Shown piece after piece: positions 39,987-50,785 of a stretch of DNA of 64,000 nucleotides. Made by a program: the position numbers and the translations under genes. The stretch lies in contig JAJFGF010000035.1 in assembly GCA_021776245.1 (NCBI GenBank), positions 1 through 64,000 on the forward strand, given 5' to 3'. Below the pieces are notes generated by a model. The model worked only from the letters and a program-made list of their open reading frames with translations, did no database searches and was not told where the DNA came from. This DNA comes from Hyphococcus sp. (GTDB lineage: Bacteria > Pseudomonadota > Alphaproteobacteria > Caulobacterales > Parvularculaceae). Position 1 is the first letter of the stretch. Each line of letters starts with the position of its first letter.

Positions 39987-40242
39987 GGGCGATCTCCGTG
40001 GTCAGGTTGCGTTCTTTGTCAATGGTTTGGCAGCCGCACGGGCCGGGGTCAATTGCCGGTTTTGGAGAATATTTTCAAAGGATTGAAGGCTGGTTTATTA
40101 TGTCGCCTGCGCCTTTCCCGAGCGCGAGGCGGCCGGAGCAAACACTTGTACGACACGTTGGAATGAAACGCCGGATGCGCCTGCGCCATTGATCGAAGGC
40201 CCGGCCGCATAGCACACTCACGGCCTGGCGAAGCGAGGAAAA

Positions 40243-40719
40243 ATGATGATGAATTTCGATTCGAAAGTGCGCACATGCCTGTGGTTCGACAGTGAGGGCC
40301 GGAAAGCGGCGGAATTTTACGTCTCGCTGTTGCCGGACAGCGAAATCGAATCGATTTATCGTCCGGAACCCGGCGCTCCCGACCTTGTGGTTGAGTTTGC
40401 GCTTGCCGGCGCGCCTTACATGATTTTGAATGGCGGGCCGCATTACAAACACACGCCGGCTGCGTCGATCTCGGTTCTGACGAAAACGCAAGAGGAGACA
40501 GACCGCTTGTGGACGGCGCTCACGGGCAATGGCGGCGAAGAAAGCATGTGCGCCTGGCTCATCGACCGTTTCGGCGTCTCCTGGCAGATTGTTCCGGAGA
40601 GATTGGTTGAGTTGATCAATCACGATGACAAAGCCGGCGCCGCGCGCGCCCGCGACGCCATGATGCGGATGCGCAAGATCGACATCGCCGCGCTCGAGAC
40701 GGCGTTCAGCAGTGAATGA
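40243..40719 (+). CDS. VOC/PhnB-like family protein
   Basis: TCLWFDSEGRKAAEFYVSLLPDSEIESIYRPEPG...GEESMCAWLIDRFGVSWQIVPERLVELI. Confidence 0.92.
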   Translation: MMMNFDSKVRTCLWFDSEGRKAAEFYVSLLPDSEIESIYRPEPGAPDLVVEFALAGAPYMILNGGPHYKHTPAASISVLTKTQEETDRLWTALTGNGGEESMCAWLIDRFGVSWQIVPERLVELINHDDKAGAARARDAMMRMRKIDIAALETAFSSE

Positions 40720-40731
40720 AGGAGAAGACAA

Positions 40732-41085
40732 ATGACTTATGTGGACGGGTTTGTCGGCGCGGCGCCGACGGTTAATCGTGAAAAATACATTAAACATGCT
40801 TTGGACGCCGCAAAAGTGTTTAAGGAATATGGCGCGCTAAAATTAGTCGAATGCTGGGGCGACGATGTCCCCGACGGCGAAGTGACGTCTTTTCCGATGG
40901 CGGTGAAAAAGCAGGCTGATGAAACGGTTTTCTTTTCGTGGATTTTATGGCCCTCCAAAGCGGTTCGCGACGAAGCGATGCCGAAACTTATGGCTGATGC
41001 GCGACTGCAGCCCGACGCCAACCCGATGCCGTTTGACGGTAAGCGGATGATTTTCGGCGGCTTCGAAATGGTAGTGGATGAATAG
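40732..41085 (+). CDS. DUF1428 family protein
   Basis: MTYVDGFVGAAPTVNREKYIKHA...VECWGDDVPDGEVTSFPMAVKKQADETVFFSWILWPSKAVRDEAMPKLMADARL. Confidence 0.93.
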   Translation: MTYVDGFVGAAPTVNREKYIKHALDAAKVFKEYGALKLVECWGDDVPDGEVTSFPMAVKKQADETVFFSWILWPSKAVRDEAMPKLMADARLQPDANPMPFDGKRMIFGGFEMVVDE

Positions 41086-41185
41086 ACGCCCGGGCGGCGC
41101 CAGATTGACGGCGAACCCGCATGCGGCGCGTTGCTGCTTATCGCGCGGCGTTGATCGCATGCGATCAACGGGACGACGCCAACCT

Positions 41186-42001
41186 CTAAAGAAACCGCGC
41201 GACAACGTCCTTATAGGAGCGCGAGAGTTTCAATTCGCCGCCATTTTCGAGGATCAGGAAATATTCGCCGTTTGAATGCGGATGCAGTTCCTTGACCTTT
41301 TTGACATTAACAATGGCTGAGCGGTGTACGCGCTGGAACCGCGCCGGATCGAGGCGCTGCTGCAGGGCTTTCATGGTTTCACGGATGATATGGGTCTTGC
41401 CGCCGGCGTGGATGCACATGTAATCGCCGGCCGCGTCGATCCATTCGATTTCATCGGCCGTCAATACGACGACTTTCGATCCGTCTTTGAAGGACAGGCG
41501 TTCTGCATAACGCTGTTTTTCCGCCCAGTCGGGATCGTTGATCAACTCCTTGATGCGGTCGCGGTCATCGTCGCTGAGCGAAGCGAGGAGTTCGACGAGC
41601 TGCGATTCTCGGCTGGTCGCGGCCTTTGACTTGATCGCTTCACGGGCGCGGTGGATGGCGTCTTTCAGGCGCTCTTCCTCAACCGGTTTGACGATATAAT
41701 CGAGGGCGTTAGCTTCAAAGGCGTCGATCGCGTATTTGTCATACGCGGTAACGAATACAAATAATGGCGCTGGTCCGCCAATCATCGCGCGCACCACGCC
41801 AAAACCGTCAAGGCCCGGCATCTGGATATCGAGAAAAACGAGATCGGGGTTTTTCGCCTTGATGTCTCTGACAGCCTCGCGGCCATTGGCGCATTCGCCG
41901 ATGATTTCGATTTCCGGAAATTCCTGCAGCCGTATTTTGAGACCGCGCAACGCCAGCGGCTCATCGTCAACGATCAGCACCCGTATGTTTTCATCGCTCA
42001 T
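41186..42001 (-). CDS. LytTR family response regulator
   Basis: Receiver domain VLIVDDEPLALRGLKIRL...DLVFLDIQMPG and LytTR DNA-binding domain IEWIDAAGDYMCIHAGGKTHIIRETMKALQQRL. Confidence 0.95.
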   Translation of the reverse strand: MSDENIRVLIVDDEPLALRGLKIRLQEFPEIEIIGECANGREAVRDIKAKNPDLVFLDIQMPGLDGFGVVRAMIGGPAPLFVFVTAYDKYAIDAFEANALDYIVKPVEEERLKDAIHRAREAIKSKAATSRESQLVELLASLSDDDRDRIKELINDPDWAEKQRYAERLSFKDGSKVVVLTADEIEWIDAAGDYMCIHAGGKTHIIRETMKALQQRLDPARFQRVHRSAIVNVKKVKELHPHSNGEYFLILENGGELKLSRSYKDVVARFL

Positions 42002-42002
42002 T

Positions 42003-43181
42003 TTATTGGCCCCGATTTTCAAATGGCAGTTTTATGCTGACGCACAGCCCCTGCGGCTCCAGTTTGGACAGATGGAATTGACCACGATCCTGATACATAT
42101 AGGTGAGTCGGTCACGCATGTTGACCAGGCCGACGCCATTCTTTGAGTCGGTGAGAATTTTCGAGGGATCCGCCGGTGCATTCGGCCCATTGTCGCAGAC
42201 CCGCAAATGCAACATATTGCCTTCACGTTTTCCTGTGATGGTAATCTCGCCGCCGCCTTCCATCTGCGCGATAGCGTATTTGATGGCGTTTTCAATGGCC
42301 GGCTGAAGGATGAGGGAAGGAACCGGCGCATCAAGAGCCTCCTCATCGATTTCGAAATTGACTTTGAGGCGGTCGCCGAAGCGTGTCTTTTCAATCTCGA
42401 GATACAATTTCAGGGCACGGACTTCTTCGGCGAGGGAAGTTTTCAATAGAGGGTCGCTGTCGAGAGAATAGCGCAAGAATGCGGAAAGTTGCGTCAGCAT
42501 GTCGTTCGCTTGTTTGCCGTTCTGCTCAAGCACCAAAGTCGAGATGGCGTTGAGAGTGTTAAACAGAAAATGCGGGTTCAGCTGATAGCGCAACATTTTC
42601 AATTGCGCCTGATCCGCAAGCCGTCCTGACAGCAATGCGCGTTCCATTTCATTACGCAAGTTCAGATAATAATTGATGCCAAAATAAAATCCGGCCCACG
42701 ACCCAAGGAGAAAGAGATTCACCGGCAGATCGGGGACGATCAGCAACAGGTAATTTGTTGTGCCGAGGCTCGCGCCGCGCAGATCCATCCAGGCATTGCC
42801 AAAAAGAACGCCAAATGTCTGCGCCTTCATGGCCGACATGGAAATGGCCATGATGATCGTCGAGGTCAGGACAATGGCCAGCAGCAATACCGGGCCCTGG
42901 TTTCGCGCGAGGCGATATATCGGTCGTGCAAGAATGCTGGTGGTTAACAGCCCGATGCCAGACGACGCCGCAGAGTAAAGCAGGGAATCCGGCGTCCGGC
43001 CGGCGACAAAAGTCGAAACGCTCAAAATGTGCAGCACGAAAAAACCGAGCCATCCGGTAATCTGGAGAATCCAGAACATCCGGCCCTTGTCGGCAAACAA
43101 CCAGTTCATCCACCGCGCGGAACGGCCCGAGGCGGAAACAAATGGTCCGTGGTGCTGGGCCGGGATCTCGGCGGTGGTCAT
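42003..43181 (-). CDS. LytS/YehU-like sensor histidine kinase
   Basis: LRYQLNPHFLFNTLNAISTLVLE, LILQPAIENAIKYAI, NGVGLVNMRDRL. Confidence 0.95.
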   Translation of the reverse strand: MTTAEIPAQHHGPFVSASGRSARWMNWLFADKGRMFWILQITGWLGFFVLHILSVSTFVAGRTPDSLLYSAASSGIGLLTTSILARPIYRLARNQGPVLLLAIVLTSTIIMAISMSAMKAQTFGVLFGNAWMDLRGASLGTTNYLLLIVPDLPVNLFLLGSWAGFYFGINYYLNLRNEMERALLSGRLADQAQLKMLRYQLNPHFLFNTLNAISTLVLEQNGKQANDMLTQLSAFLRYSLDSDPLLKTSLAEEVRALKLYLEIEKTRFGDRLKVNFEIDEEALDAPVPSLILQPAIENAIKYAIAQMEGGGEITITGKREGNMLHLRVCDNGPNAPADPSKILTDSKNGVGLVNMRDRLTYMYQDRGQFHLSKLEPQGLCVSIKLPFENRGQ

Positions 43182-43298
43182 AAATGCGTACTCATCATCT
43201 AAAGTCGTATGAACGCTGCTCGTTGCTGCAATGCAAGATCGCCTGCGGCGAACAGCCCCTGCGCCGCGACAAATCCCTTCCTGAGCGCCAGCCTAACC

Positions 43299-46200
43299 CT
43301 ATTCGCCGAGGGATAACAGCCGGACATCGCCGCCGGCGGCGGTGGTATTGATGGAGAGCGTGCGCTCGGTTGCAAAGCGCCAGGGCTCATCCAGGCTGGA
43401 AAGAAGCGGAACGATAGGGCCGGTCCGCGTTGCAAGGATCTTTTCAATCGCGGCGCGGCCGTCGCTGCCGCCGTCATAGACCACGGCGCTGACACGGTCG
43501 TCGAGAAGCAGTGCTGCGCGCACCGGGCCCGGAAAACAATGAGTGACGCCCGGCAACTGGTCTGCGGCGCATTCCATCGCGGTCGAAATGCGAGCGGCGT
43601 CGGGATCGGTGGCGATCACGCAATTACCGGCGGCGAGCGCCATGGCGATTTGACGATAGGTCGCTTTCGCATCGCCGCCGCCGAGACACAGCGCGACGCC
43701 GCGACCGCGCAGCCGCAAGGTATTTGATTCGCCCGTCGGTCCGGGAAGTTCGATGGCTTGCTGAAACCCTGTTTGATAAAGGATCGCGCCGCCAATGAGA
43801 AATTGCGCCGCATCCGGAACATCTTCAGCGGCGCGGCGCATGACTGCGCCGCGATCGAGATTATTCCAGGCGTGATAGTCGGCGTTTGCTGCATTGAGCT
43901 CGTTGTCTTCGGCGGCGGGCAGGAGTTCGTCTGCAATTTCAATTATTTTTCCGCCGCTCGGACGGGCGCGTTTTGTCAGCGCCTTTAGATAATGCGGACC
44001 GCCGGCTTTCGGGCCGGTTCCCGATAAGCCTTCGCCGCCAAACGGCTGGACGCCGACGACAGCGCCGATCTGATTGCGGTTGATATAAAGATTGCCGGTG
44101 CGGGCGCGGCGCGAGATCGCATGCATTGTTTCGTCGATCCGCGTATGGGCGCCCATGGTAAGGCCAAAACCAAGCCCATTGATATCGTCAACAAGCGCCT
44201 CGAGCCGTTCAGCCTTGAACCGGACCACATGCAACACCGGTCCGAAGATTTCCTGTTTTAGATCACTCAGCGAAGCGATCTCGAAAGCCGCCGGCCGGAT
44301 AAAGGTTCCGTCCTTCGCGTTGTCGATTGCCGGCGCCCGCGCAATCAGCTTCGCTTCACTCTCCAGCCGCTTTATATGTTGCGCGATCTCTTCACGGGCG
44401 CTCGCATCGATCACCGGGCCCACATCGGTTGAAAGAAAAGACGGATCGCTGGTGACGAGTTCGGCCATGGCGCCGCTGAGCATTTCCGTAAACCGGTCCG
44501 CAATGTCGTCCTGGACGCAAACAACGCGGCAGGCGGAACAACGCTGCCCTGCGCTTTGAAACGCTGAGGCGATCGTATCTTTCACCGCCTGTTCCAATAA
44601 CGCTGTCGAATCGATGATCATGGCGTTAATGCCGCCGGTTTCGGCGATCAGCGCTGCGTCATGCTTGCCGCTTTCAACAAGGCTCTTTTTGATCGTCTGA
44701 GCGACTTGCGTCGAGCCGGTAAAAATGACGCCGCCAATATCGGGATGAGCGACCAGCGGCGTGCCGATTGTCGATCCGCCGCCGGGAAGAAAATGAAGGG
44801 CTCCGCCGGGTATGCCAGCCTCATGAAGCAGTTTGACGGCTTCAAAGGCAATCAGCGGCGTTTGCCCTGCGGGCTTGGCGACGACACAGTTCCCGGCGGC
44901 AAGGCCGGCTGAAACCTGGCCAAGAAAAATCGCCAACGGAAAATTCCACGGTGAGATGCAGGCAACGACCCCAATCGGTTCGCTGGTCAGTTTTTCCGCC
45001 TCGTCGGCGTAATATCTGAGAAAGTCCACGGCCTCGCGCAATTCGGCTACGGCGTCCGGCCAGCTCTTGCCCGCTTCGAATACCGCCAAAGTCATAAAAT
45101 GCGCGCCTCGCTGTTCCATTAAATCGGCGGCGCGGCGCAAGGCGTTGGCGCGTGATGCGACAGGGGTTGCCGCCCATTGCGGCGAAAAGGCCGCAGCCGC
45201 AGCGCAAGCGTCATCGACTTCGTGCGCGCCGACGCTTTCAACCGATCCGACTGCATCGGTGAGGTTTGCGGGATTAGTCGCCGGGGCGATGACGCCTGCG
45301 CGCAATTTGCCATTGATGATCGCCCGTGCGGCGATTGGCGCCAGACTTTCGCGTGCTGCCGGCGCCATCGCCGTCGCCACCGGCGGATGGGTCTCGTCCC
45401 ATCCTTTGGCGGCGAGGCGGCCGCCCAGATGGTCACGCGGCGCCGGGATATTCGGATTTTCAATCGGATTAAGCGCCGCTATTTCCTCAAGCGGGTCGGC
45501 AACGACATCGTCCACAGACAGATCGGGATCGATCAGCTGATTGACGAAAGACGAATTGGCGCCATTTTCCAAAAGCCGGCGCACAAGATAAGGCAGCAGT
45601 TCTTTATGGCCGCCAACCGGCGCATAGATGCGTGAACGCACGCCATGTTCGGTCAGGCTGTCATGCAAGGCTTCGCCCATGCCGTGCAGGCGCTGCAATT
45701 CATAGTCCGTATAATTGCCCGCCATTTCCCGCACCATCGTTGCGGTCAGCGCATTGTGGGTCGCAAATTGCGGATAGAAATAATCCGTCGCGGTCAGAAG
45801 TTTTCGCGCGCAGGCAAGATAGCTGAGATCGGTTGAAACCTTTCGCGTAAACACCGGGTAGCTCTCAAGGCCCATCACTTGCGCGCGCTTGATTTCAGAA
45901 TCCCAATAGGCCCCTTTGACCAGGCGCACCATAATCCGCCGTCCGGTATCGTGGGCAACGGCGGCCAGCCAGTCGATGACAAAGGATGCGCGCCGCTGAT
46001 AGGCTTGCACGACGACGCCGAAACCGTCCCAATTTTGCAGGTCGGGATCGCGCATCAGGCGTTCGATCAGATCGAGGGAAAGATCGAGGCGGTCGGCTTC
46101 TTCGGCGTCGATGGTAAAACCCATATTGGCGGCTTTGGCTTTCACTGCGAGCGCGCGTGTTCGCTCGCCGAGCTCGTCAAGCACACGGGCTTTTTTGCCA

Positions 46201-46976
46201 TATTCGTATCGCGGATGCAGCGCCGAAAGCTTGACCGAAATGCCGGGATTGCCGGCGGCTTTGTCACTTGTGGAGCGTTCCGCGATGGCGGCGATGGCCT
46301 GCTCATAATCATGAAAATAATGCTCAGCATCACTTTGCGTATGCGCAGCCTCGCCGAGCATATCGTAGGAAAAGAGATAGCCGTTCCTGGCGTATTTCTC
46401 GCCGCGCCTCATGGCTTCGTTGATGGTCTCGCCGAGAACAAAATGCTCGCCCATGATGCGCATCGCCTGCGCCACTGACGCGCGGATCACCGGTTCGCCA
46501 AGCCTGTCGAGGGCGCTTTTCGTCGCCGCCGCCATGCGGCGGAGGGGATCTTTGGCTTCGATCTCGTCGAGCCAGGCGGCGGTCAGCATGAGCGCCCGGG
46601 TTGAAAAATTGACCAGTGGAAAGGGGCTCGCGCCTGCATGAGCCGCCCAGTCGCCCGCCTCAATCTTGTCTTCGATCAGAGCGTTTGCGGTCGCGGCGTC
46701 CGGCGTGCGCAACAGGGCTTCGGCCAGGCGCATTAAAGTAACGCCTTCGGCCGTCGAGAGCCCGTATTCCTGAAGAAATTTGTCAATCAGGCCGGAGCGG
46801 ACGGCGTTCGCCCGCGCCAGCTCAACGAATTCGGTGGCATTTGTCTGCGCGCGGCTTCTCATTTCCGGCGCCAGCGCTGTTTCAGCGACGAGGGCAGGGA
46901 CAAGCGTCGCCTCGGCCACGAGATAGTGATCTCGAATAATGGCGCGCAAGGCGTCAAGCGAAACAGGTGCAAGCAT
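43299..46976 (-). CDS. putA: Bifunctional proline dehydrogenase / L-glutamate gamma-semialdehyde dehydrogenase
   Basis: 1225 aa; PRODH core (MVRLVKGAYWDSEIKRAQ) and ALDH core (SAFQSAGQRCSACRVVCVQ). Confidence 0.98.
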   Translation of the reverse strand: MLAPVSLDALRAIIRDHYLVAEATLVPALVAETALAPEMRSRAQTNATEFVELARANAVRSGLIDKFLQEYGLSTAEGVTLMRLAEALLRTPDAATANALIEDKIEAGDWAAHAGASPFPLVNFSTRALMLTAAWLDEIEAKDPLRRMAAATKSALDRLGEPVIRASVAQAMRIMGEHFVLGETINEAMRRGEKYARNGYLFSYDMLGEAAHTQSDAEHYFHDYEQAIAAIAERSTSDKAAGNPGISVKLSALHPRYEYGKKARVLDELGERTRALAVKAKAANMGFTIDAEEADRLDLSLDLIERLMRDPDLQNWDGFGVVVQAYQRRASFVIDWLAAVAHDTGRRIMVRLVKGAYWDSEIKRAQVMGLESYPVFTRKVSTDLSYLACARKLLTATDYFYPQFATHNALTATMVREMAGNYTDYELQRLHGMGEALHDSLTEHGVRSRIYAPVGGHKELLPYLVRRLLENGANSSFVNQLIDPDLSVDDVVADPLEEIAALNPIENPNIPAPRDHLGGRLAAKGWDETHPPVATAMAPAARESLAPIAARAIINGKLRAGVIAPATNPANLTDAVGSVESVGAHEVDDACAAAAAFSPQWAATPVASRANALRRAADLMEQRGAHFMTLAVFEAGKSWPDAVAELREAVDFLRYYADEAEKLTSEPIGVVACISPWNFPLAIFLGQVSAGLAAGNCVVAKPAGQTPLIAFEAVKLLHEAGIPGGALHFLPGGGSTIGTPLVAHPDIGGVIFTGSTQVAQTIKKSLVESGKHDAALIAETGGINAMIIDSTALLEQAVKDTIASAFQSAGQRCSACRVVCVQDDIADRFTEMLSGAMAELVTSDPSFLSTDVGPVIDASAREEIAQHIKRLESEAKLIARAPAIDNAKDGTFIRPAAFEIASLSDLKQEIFGPVLHVVRFKAERLEALVDDINGLGFGLTMGAHTRIDETMHAISRRARTGNLYINRNQIGAVVGVQPFGGEGLSGTGPKAGGPHYLKALTKRARPSGGKIIEIADELLPAAEDNELNAANADYHAWNNLDRGAVMRRAAEDVPDAAQFLIGGAILYQTGFQQAIELPGPTGESNTLRLRGRGVALCLGGGDAKATYRQIAMALAAGNCVIATDPDAARISTAMECAADQLPGVTHCFPGPVRAALLLDDRVSAVVYDGGSDGRAAIEKILATRTGPIVPLLSSLDEPWRFATERTLSINTTAAGGDVRLLSLGE

Positions 46977-47223
46977 GATCAGACCCTAAAAACCCGGAAT
47001 TTGCCGCCTCGCTTAGCGCTTTGCTTCTCGTCTGTCATGTCCCGTTCGGCCAGGTCATAAAATTTGATTAGAATTGACTTTCTAAACCCGGTTTCGGGCG
47101 CTGCACGCGGCCATTGCGCGGGTCCACAGCGGGGCCTAACTAAAGACCGGATGGCGCCGGATTTTGCCGCCTGCGCACCGCTGATTTATGACAGCCGACC
47201 CCAATGCTGAAAGGACGCCCCTA

Positions 47224-48432
47224 ATGACCGAAGCCTATATTTACGACGCCGTTCGCACCCCGCGCGGCAAAGGCAAGGCCGATGGCAGCCTGCACGAAAT
47301 CACCCCGGTCCAGCTCGCGACCCAGGTTCTTGAAGCGGTCCGGGACCGCAATGAAATCGATGCAGGCGAAATTGAAGATGTGGCGTTTGGATGTGTGTCG
47401 CCTGTCGGCGAACAGGGCGCGGTGGTTACCCGCACCGCAATCCTCAATGCCGGTTATCCGGAAACCACCTCAGGTATTCAGGTCAATCGCTTCTGCGCCT
47501 CGGGTCTGGAAGCAATCAACATCGCCGCAGCGAAAGTAAAAGCCGGCGAGGCGGATCTGACGATTGGCGGCGGCGTTGAACATATGAGTCGCGTTCCCAT
47601 GGGTTCTGACGGCGGCGCCTGGCCGACCGATCCGGAAACAGCGTTCAAGACGTATTTTGTGCCGCAAGGGATTTCCGCTGATTTGATCGCGACGAAATAC
47701 GGCTTCTCCCGCGATGATGTGGACGCCTATGCGGTTGAAAGCCAGAAGCGCGCCGCGCAATCCTGGAAAGAAAAACGATTTGAAAAATCGATTGTCCCGG
47801 TGAGAGATGTGATCGGCGAAGTCGCGCTTGATCACGACGAGACCGTGCGCGCGAACACTGATATGCAATCGCTCGGCGCATTGTCGCCATCTTTTACGAT
47901 GTTCGGTGAAAATTTCGGCTTTGACGCCGTCGCTTTGCAAAAATATGCGGACCTTGAAAAAATCAACCACGTCCATCATGCGGGCAATTCTTCCGGTATT
48001 GTTGACGGCGCGGCCGCCGTGCTGGTCGGCAATGAAGAGATTGGCAAAAAACTGGGGCTCAGGCCCCGGGTGCGCATTCGCTCAATGGCGTCGATTGGTT
48101 CGGAACCGACGATCATGCTCACCGGCCCTGAATTTGCCGCCAAAAAAGCCCTTGCAAAGGCCGGCATGACCCCCGGCGATATTGATCTTTGGGAATTGAA
48201 CGAAGCTTTTGCGTCGGTTGTGTTGCGTTTTATGCAGGCGCTCGACATTGATCACTCGGATATCAACGTCAATGGCGGCGCGATTGCTATGGGTCATCCG
48301 CTTGGCGCGACCGGCGCGATGATCATGGGCACCATGGTCGATGAGCTTGAGCGATCGGGCAAGAATACCGCTCTCATCACGCTTTGTATCGGCGCCGGCA
48401 TGGGCACGGCGACGATTATTGAACGCGTTTAA
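47224..48432 (+). CDS. Acetyl-CoA C-acetyltransferase (thiolase)
   Basis: [71 protein letters not shown]. Confidence 0.96.
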   Translation: MTEAYIYDAVRTPRGKGKADGSLHEITPVQLATQVLEAVRDRNEIDAGEIEDVAFGCVSPVGEQGAVVTRTAILNAGYPETTSGIQVNRFCASGLEAINIAAAKVKAGEADLTIGGGVEHMSRVPMGSDGGAWPTDPETAFKTYFVPQGISADLIATKYGFSRDDVDAYAVESQKRAAQSWKEKRFEKSIVPVRDVIGEVALDHDETVRANTDMQSLGALSPSFTMFGENFGFDAVALQKYADLEKINHVHHAGNSSGIVDGAAAVLVGNEEIGKKLGLRPRVRIRSMASIGSEPTIMLTGPEFAAKKALAKAGMTPGDIDLWELNEAFASVVLRFMQALDIDHSDINVNGGAIAMGHPLGATGAMIMGTMVDELERSGKNTALITLCIGAGMGTATIIERV

Positions 48433-48459
48433 TTTCAGACAATAATACGGACGGAAACG

Positions 48460-50652
48460 ATGTCATACGAAACCATCACAGTTGATACTGATAGCGACGG
48501 CATTGCGCTGGTGACCATCGATTTGCCAGGCGTGTCGATGAATGTCTGGAACGAGGCGCTGATGCGAGACTTCAGCGCGTTCGTTGACGATTTCGCCGCC
48601 AATGATGAAATCAAGGGCGCGGTCATTACGTCGGGCAAGGCCTCCGGGTTTCTAGCCGGCGCTGATCTGCGCATGCTGGGCGGAGTGAAAGCGTCTTCGA
48701 TAACAGAAGCTTTTGAGAGCGCCTTTGGGCTGAACGCCATGTTGCGCAAGCTTGAAACCAGCGGCCATCCGGCAAAAGCGCTCCAGAACGGCCAGGCTCA
48801 CGCCAAACCTGTGGCGGCTGCCGTCAACGGTCTTGCGCTTGGCGGCGGGCTTGAGCTGGTGCTCGCCTGTCATCATCGCGTCATCGCGGACAATCCGAAA
48901 ATCCAGCTGGGCGTTCCCGAAGTGCAAGTGGGCCTGTTGCCCGGCGGCGGCGGCACCCAGCGTATTCCGCGCCTCGCCGGTCTTCAAAACGCTGCGATGA
49001 TGGCGACGCAAGGAAAACCGATCGATCCCAATACTGCGAAAAGCTACGGCATTATTCAGGAAATCGTTCCTGCCGAAGAAGTCGTCGCGAAAGCAAAGGA
49101 ATGGGTCAAAGCCAATCCAAAAGTAACCCAGCCATGGGACAAAAAGGGCTTCAAATATCCCGGCGGCGGCGGCGCCATGGACCCCCGCGCAGTGCAATTC
49201 TTTATGGCGGCAAACGCCATGGCGCAAAGCCAGGCGCAACATAACTATCCGGCAATTCAGGCGATCTTGTCATGTCTTTATGAGGGATCGATTGTGCCGT
49301 TCGACACGGCGATCCGCATCGAGTCGAAATATTTCACAAAACTTCTTTCCGGTCCGACCTCCAGGAATATGATCCGTACACTGTTTATTAACAAGCAGGC
49401 GGCGGAAAAGGGTGAACAGCGCCCGAAAGACGTCCCCGCAACCGATATCAAGCGCGTCGGCGTTCTCGGCGCCGGCATGATGGGCGCCGGCATCGCCTAT
49501 GTGACAGCAAAAGGCGGCATGGATGTTGTGTTGCTCGACCGCGATCTTGACTATGCGGAAAAAGGCAAAGCCTATTCAGCCAAGATCGTTGAAAAAGGCG
49601 TATCGCGCGGCAAGGTCACGAAAGAAAAGGGTGAAGCCTTGCTGGCCCGGATCACGCCGACGACGGATTATAACGATCTAAAAGACGTTGATATGATTAT
49701 CGAGGCGGTGTTTGAAGACCCGGATGTCAAATCCGATGTGATCAAGAAAGCCGAAGCGGTAATTGGCAAGGATGTTATTTTCGCATCAAACACATCGACC
49801 CTGCCGATCACGGGGCTGGCAAAATATTCAGAACGCCCGGATCAATTCATCGGCATTCACTTCTTCTCGCCGGTAGACAAGATGCCGCTTGTCGAAATCA
49901 TTCCTGGCGATAAATCCGGCGACCGTTCGCTGGCGACGGCGCTCGATTATGTGCGCCAGATCAAAAAGACGCCGATCGTCGTAAAGGATACGCGCGGTTT
50001 TTACACAAACCGCGTCGTGCCGCCTTATCTCGGCGAAGCGATGATCATGGTGCAGGAAGGCATAAAGCCGGCGCTGATTGAAAACGCCGCCAAATCCCTC
50101 GGCATGCCGGTGGGCCCGTTAGCGCTGACCGATGAAACGTCCCTGTCGTTGGGGCACATGCTGATGCAGTCGACCAAGAAAGAACTGGGCGATCAGTATA
50201 AACCATCAGGCAATGAAGAACTGCTCGAAAAAATGGTGGTGACGCTTGGCCGTCATGGCCGCAAATCCGGCGGCGGATTTTATGAGTATCCCGAAGGCGG
50301 CAAAAAGCATTTGTGGCAGGGCCTTTCCGAACATTTCCCGGTCGCCGACGAACAGCCGAGCGTCGAAGAGGTCAAAGAGCGTCTGTTATACGCACAGCTT
50401 GTGCCGGCGGCGCAGTGTTTTGCTGAAGGCATTGTTTCCGATCCGCAATCGGCTGACCTTGGCGCTATATTCGGCTGGGGTTTTGCGCCATGGACCGGCG
50501 GGCCCATGAGCCACATCGATACGATCGGTATGGAAACGTTTGTCCGCAAAGCCGAAAGTCTCGCCCAGAAATACGGCGCGCGATTCAATCCGCCGCAAAG
50601 CTTCCGCGATATGGCAAAAGCCGGCGACAAGCTTTACGGCAAGGCGGCGTAG
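48460..50652 (+). CDS. FadB-like enoyl-CoA hydratase / 3-hydroxyacyl-CoA dehydrogenase
   Basis: Crotonase domain and GAGMMGAGIAYVTAKGGMDVVLLD NAD-binding domain. Confidence 0.97.
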   Translation: MSYETITVDTDSDGIALVTIDLPGVSMNVWNEALMRDFSAFVDDFAANDEIKGAVITSGKASGFLAGADLRMLGGVKASSITEAFESAFGLNAMLRKLETSGHPAKALQNGQAHAKPVAAAVNGLALGGGLELVLACHHRVIADNPKIQLGVPEVQVGLLPGGGGTQRIPRLAGLQNAAMMATQGKPIDPNTAKSYGIIQEIVPAEEVVAKAKEWVKANPKVTQPWDKKGFKYPGGGGAMDPRAVQFFMAANAMAQSQAQHNYPAIQAILSCLYEGSIVPFDTAIRIESKYFTKLLSGPTSRNMIRTLFINKQAAEKGEQRPKDVPATDIKRVGVLGAGMMGAGIAYVTAKGGMDVVLLDRDLDYAEKGKAYSAKIVEKGVSRGKVTKEKGEALLARITPTTDYNDLKDVDMIIEAVFEDPDVKSDVIKKAEAVIGKDVIFASNTSTLPITGLAKYSERPDQFIGIHFFSPVDKMPLVEIIPGDKSGDRSLATALDYVRQIKKTPIVVKDTRGFYTNRVVPPYLGEAMIMVQEGIKPALIENAAKSLGMPVGPLALTDETSLSLGHMLMQSTKKELGDQYKPSGNEELLEKMVVTLGRHGRKSGGGFYEYPEGGKKHLWQGLSEHFPVADEQPSVEEVKERLLYAQLVPAAQCFAEGIVSDPQSADLGAIFGWGFAPWTGGPMSHIDTIGMETFVRKAESLAQKYGARFNPPQSFRDMAKAGDKLYGKAA

Positions 50653-50785
50653 GGATAATTATCGTCATTGGCGGGTCTGCGGCGCGCCGCCTGCACCGCG
50701 GACGCGATGATGGAAATCGGCGGCGCGGGACGCGTATCCGGCGCTGCGCCGTGCGGTCCAAATGCAGACGCTTTTTGACGCAGCG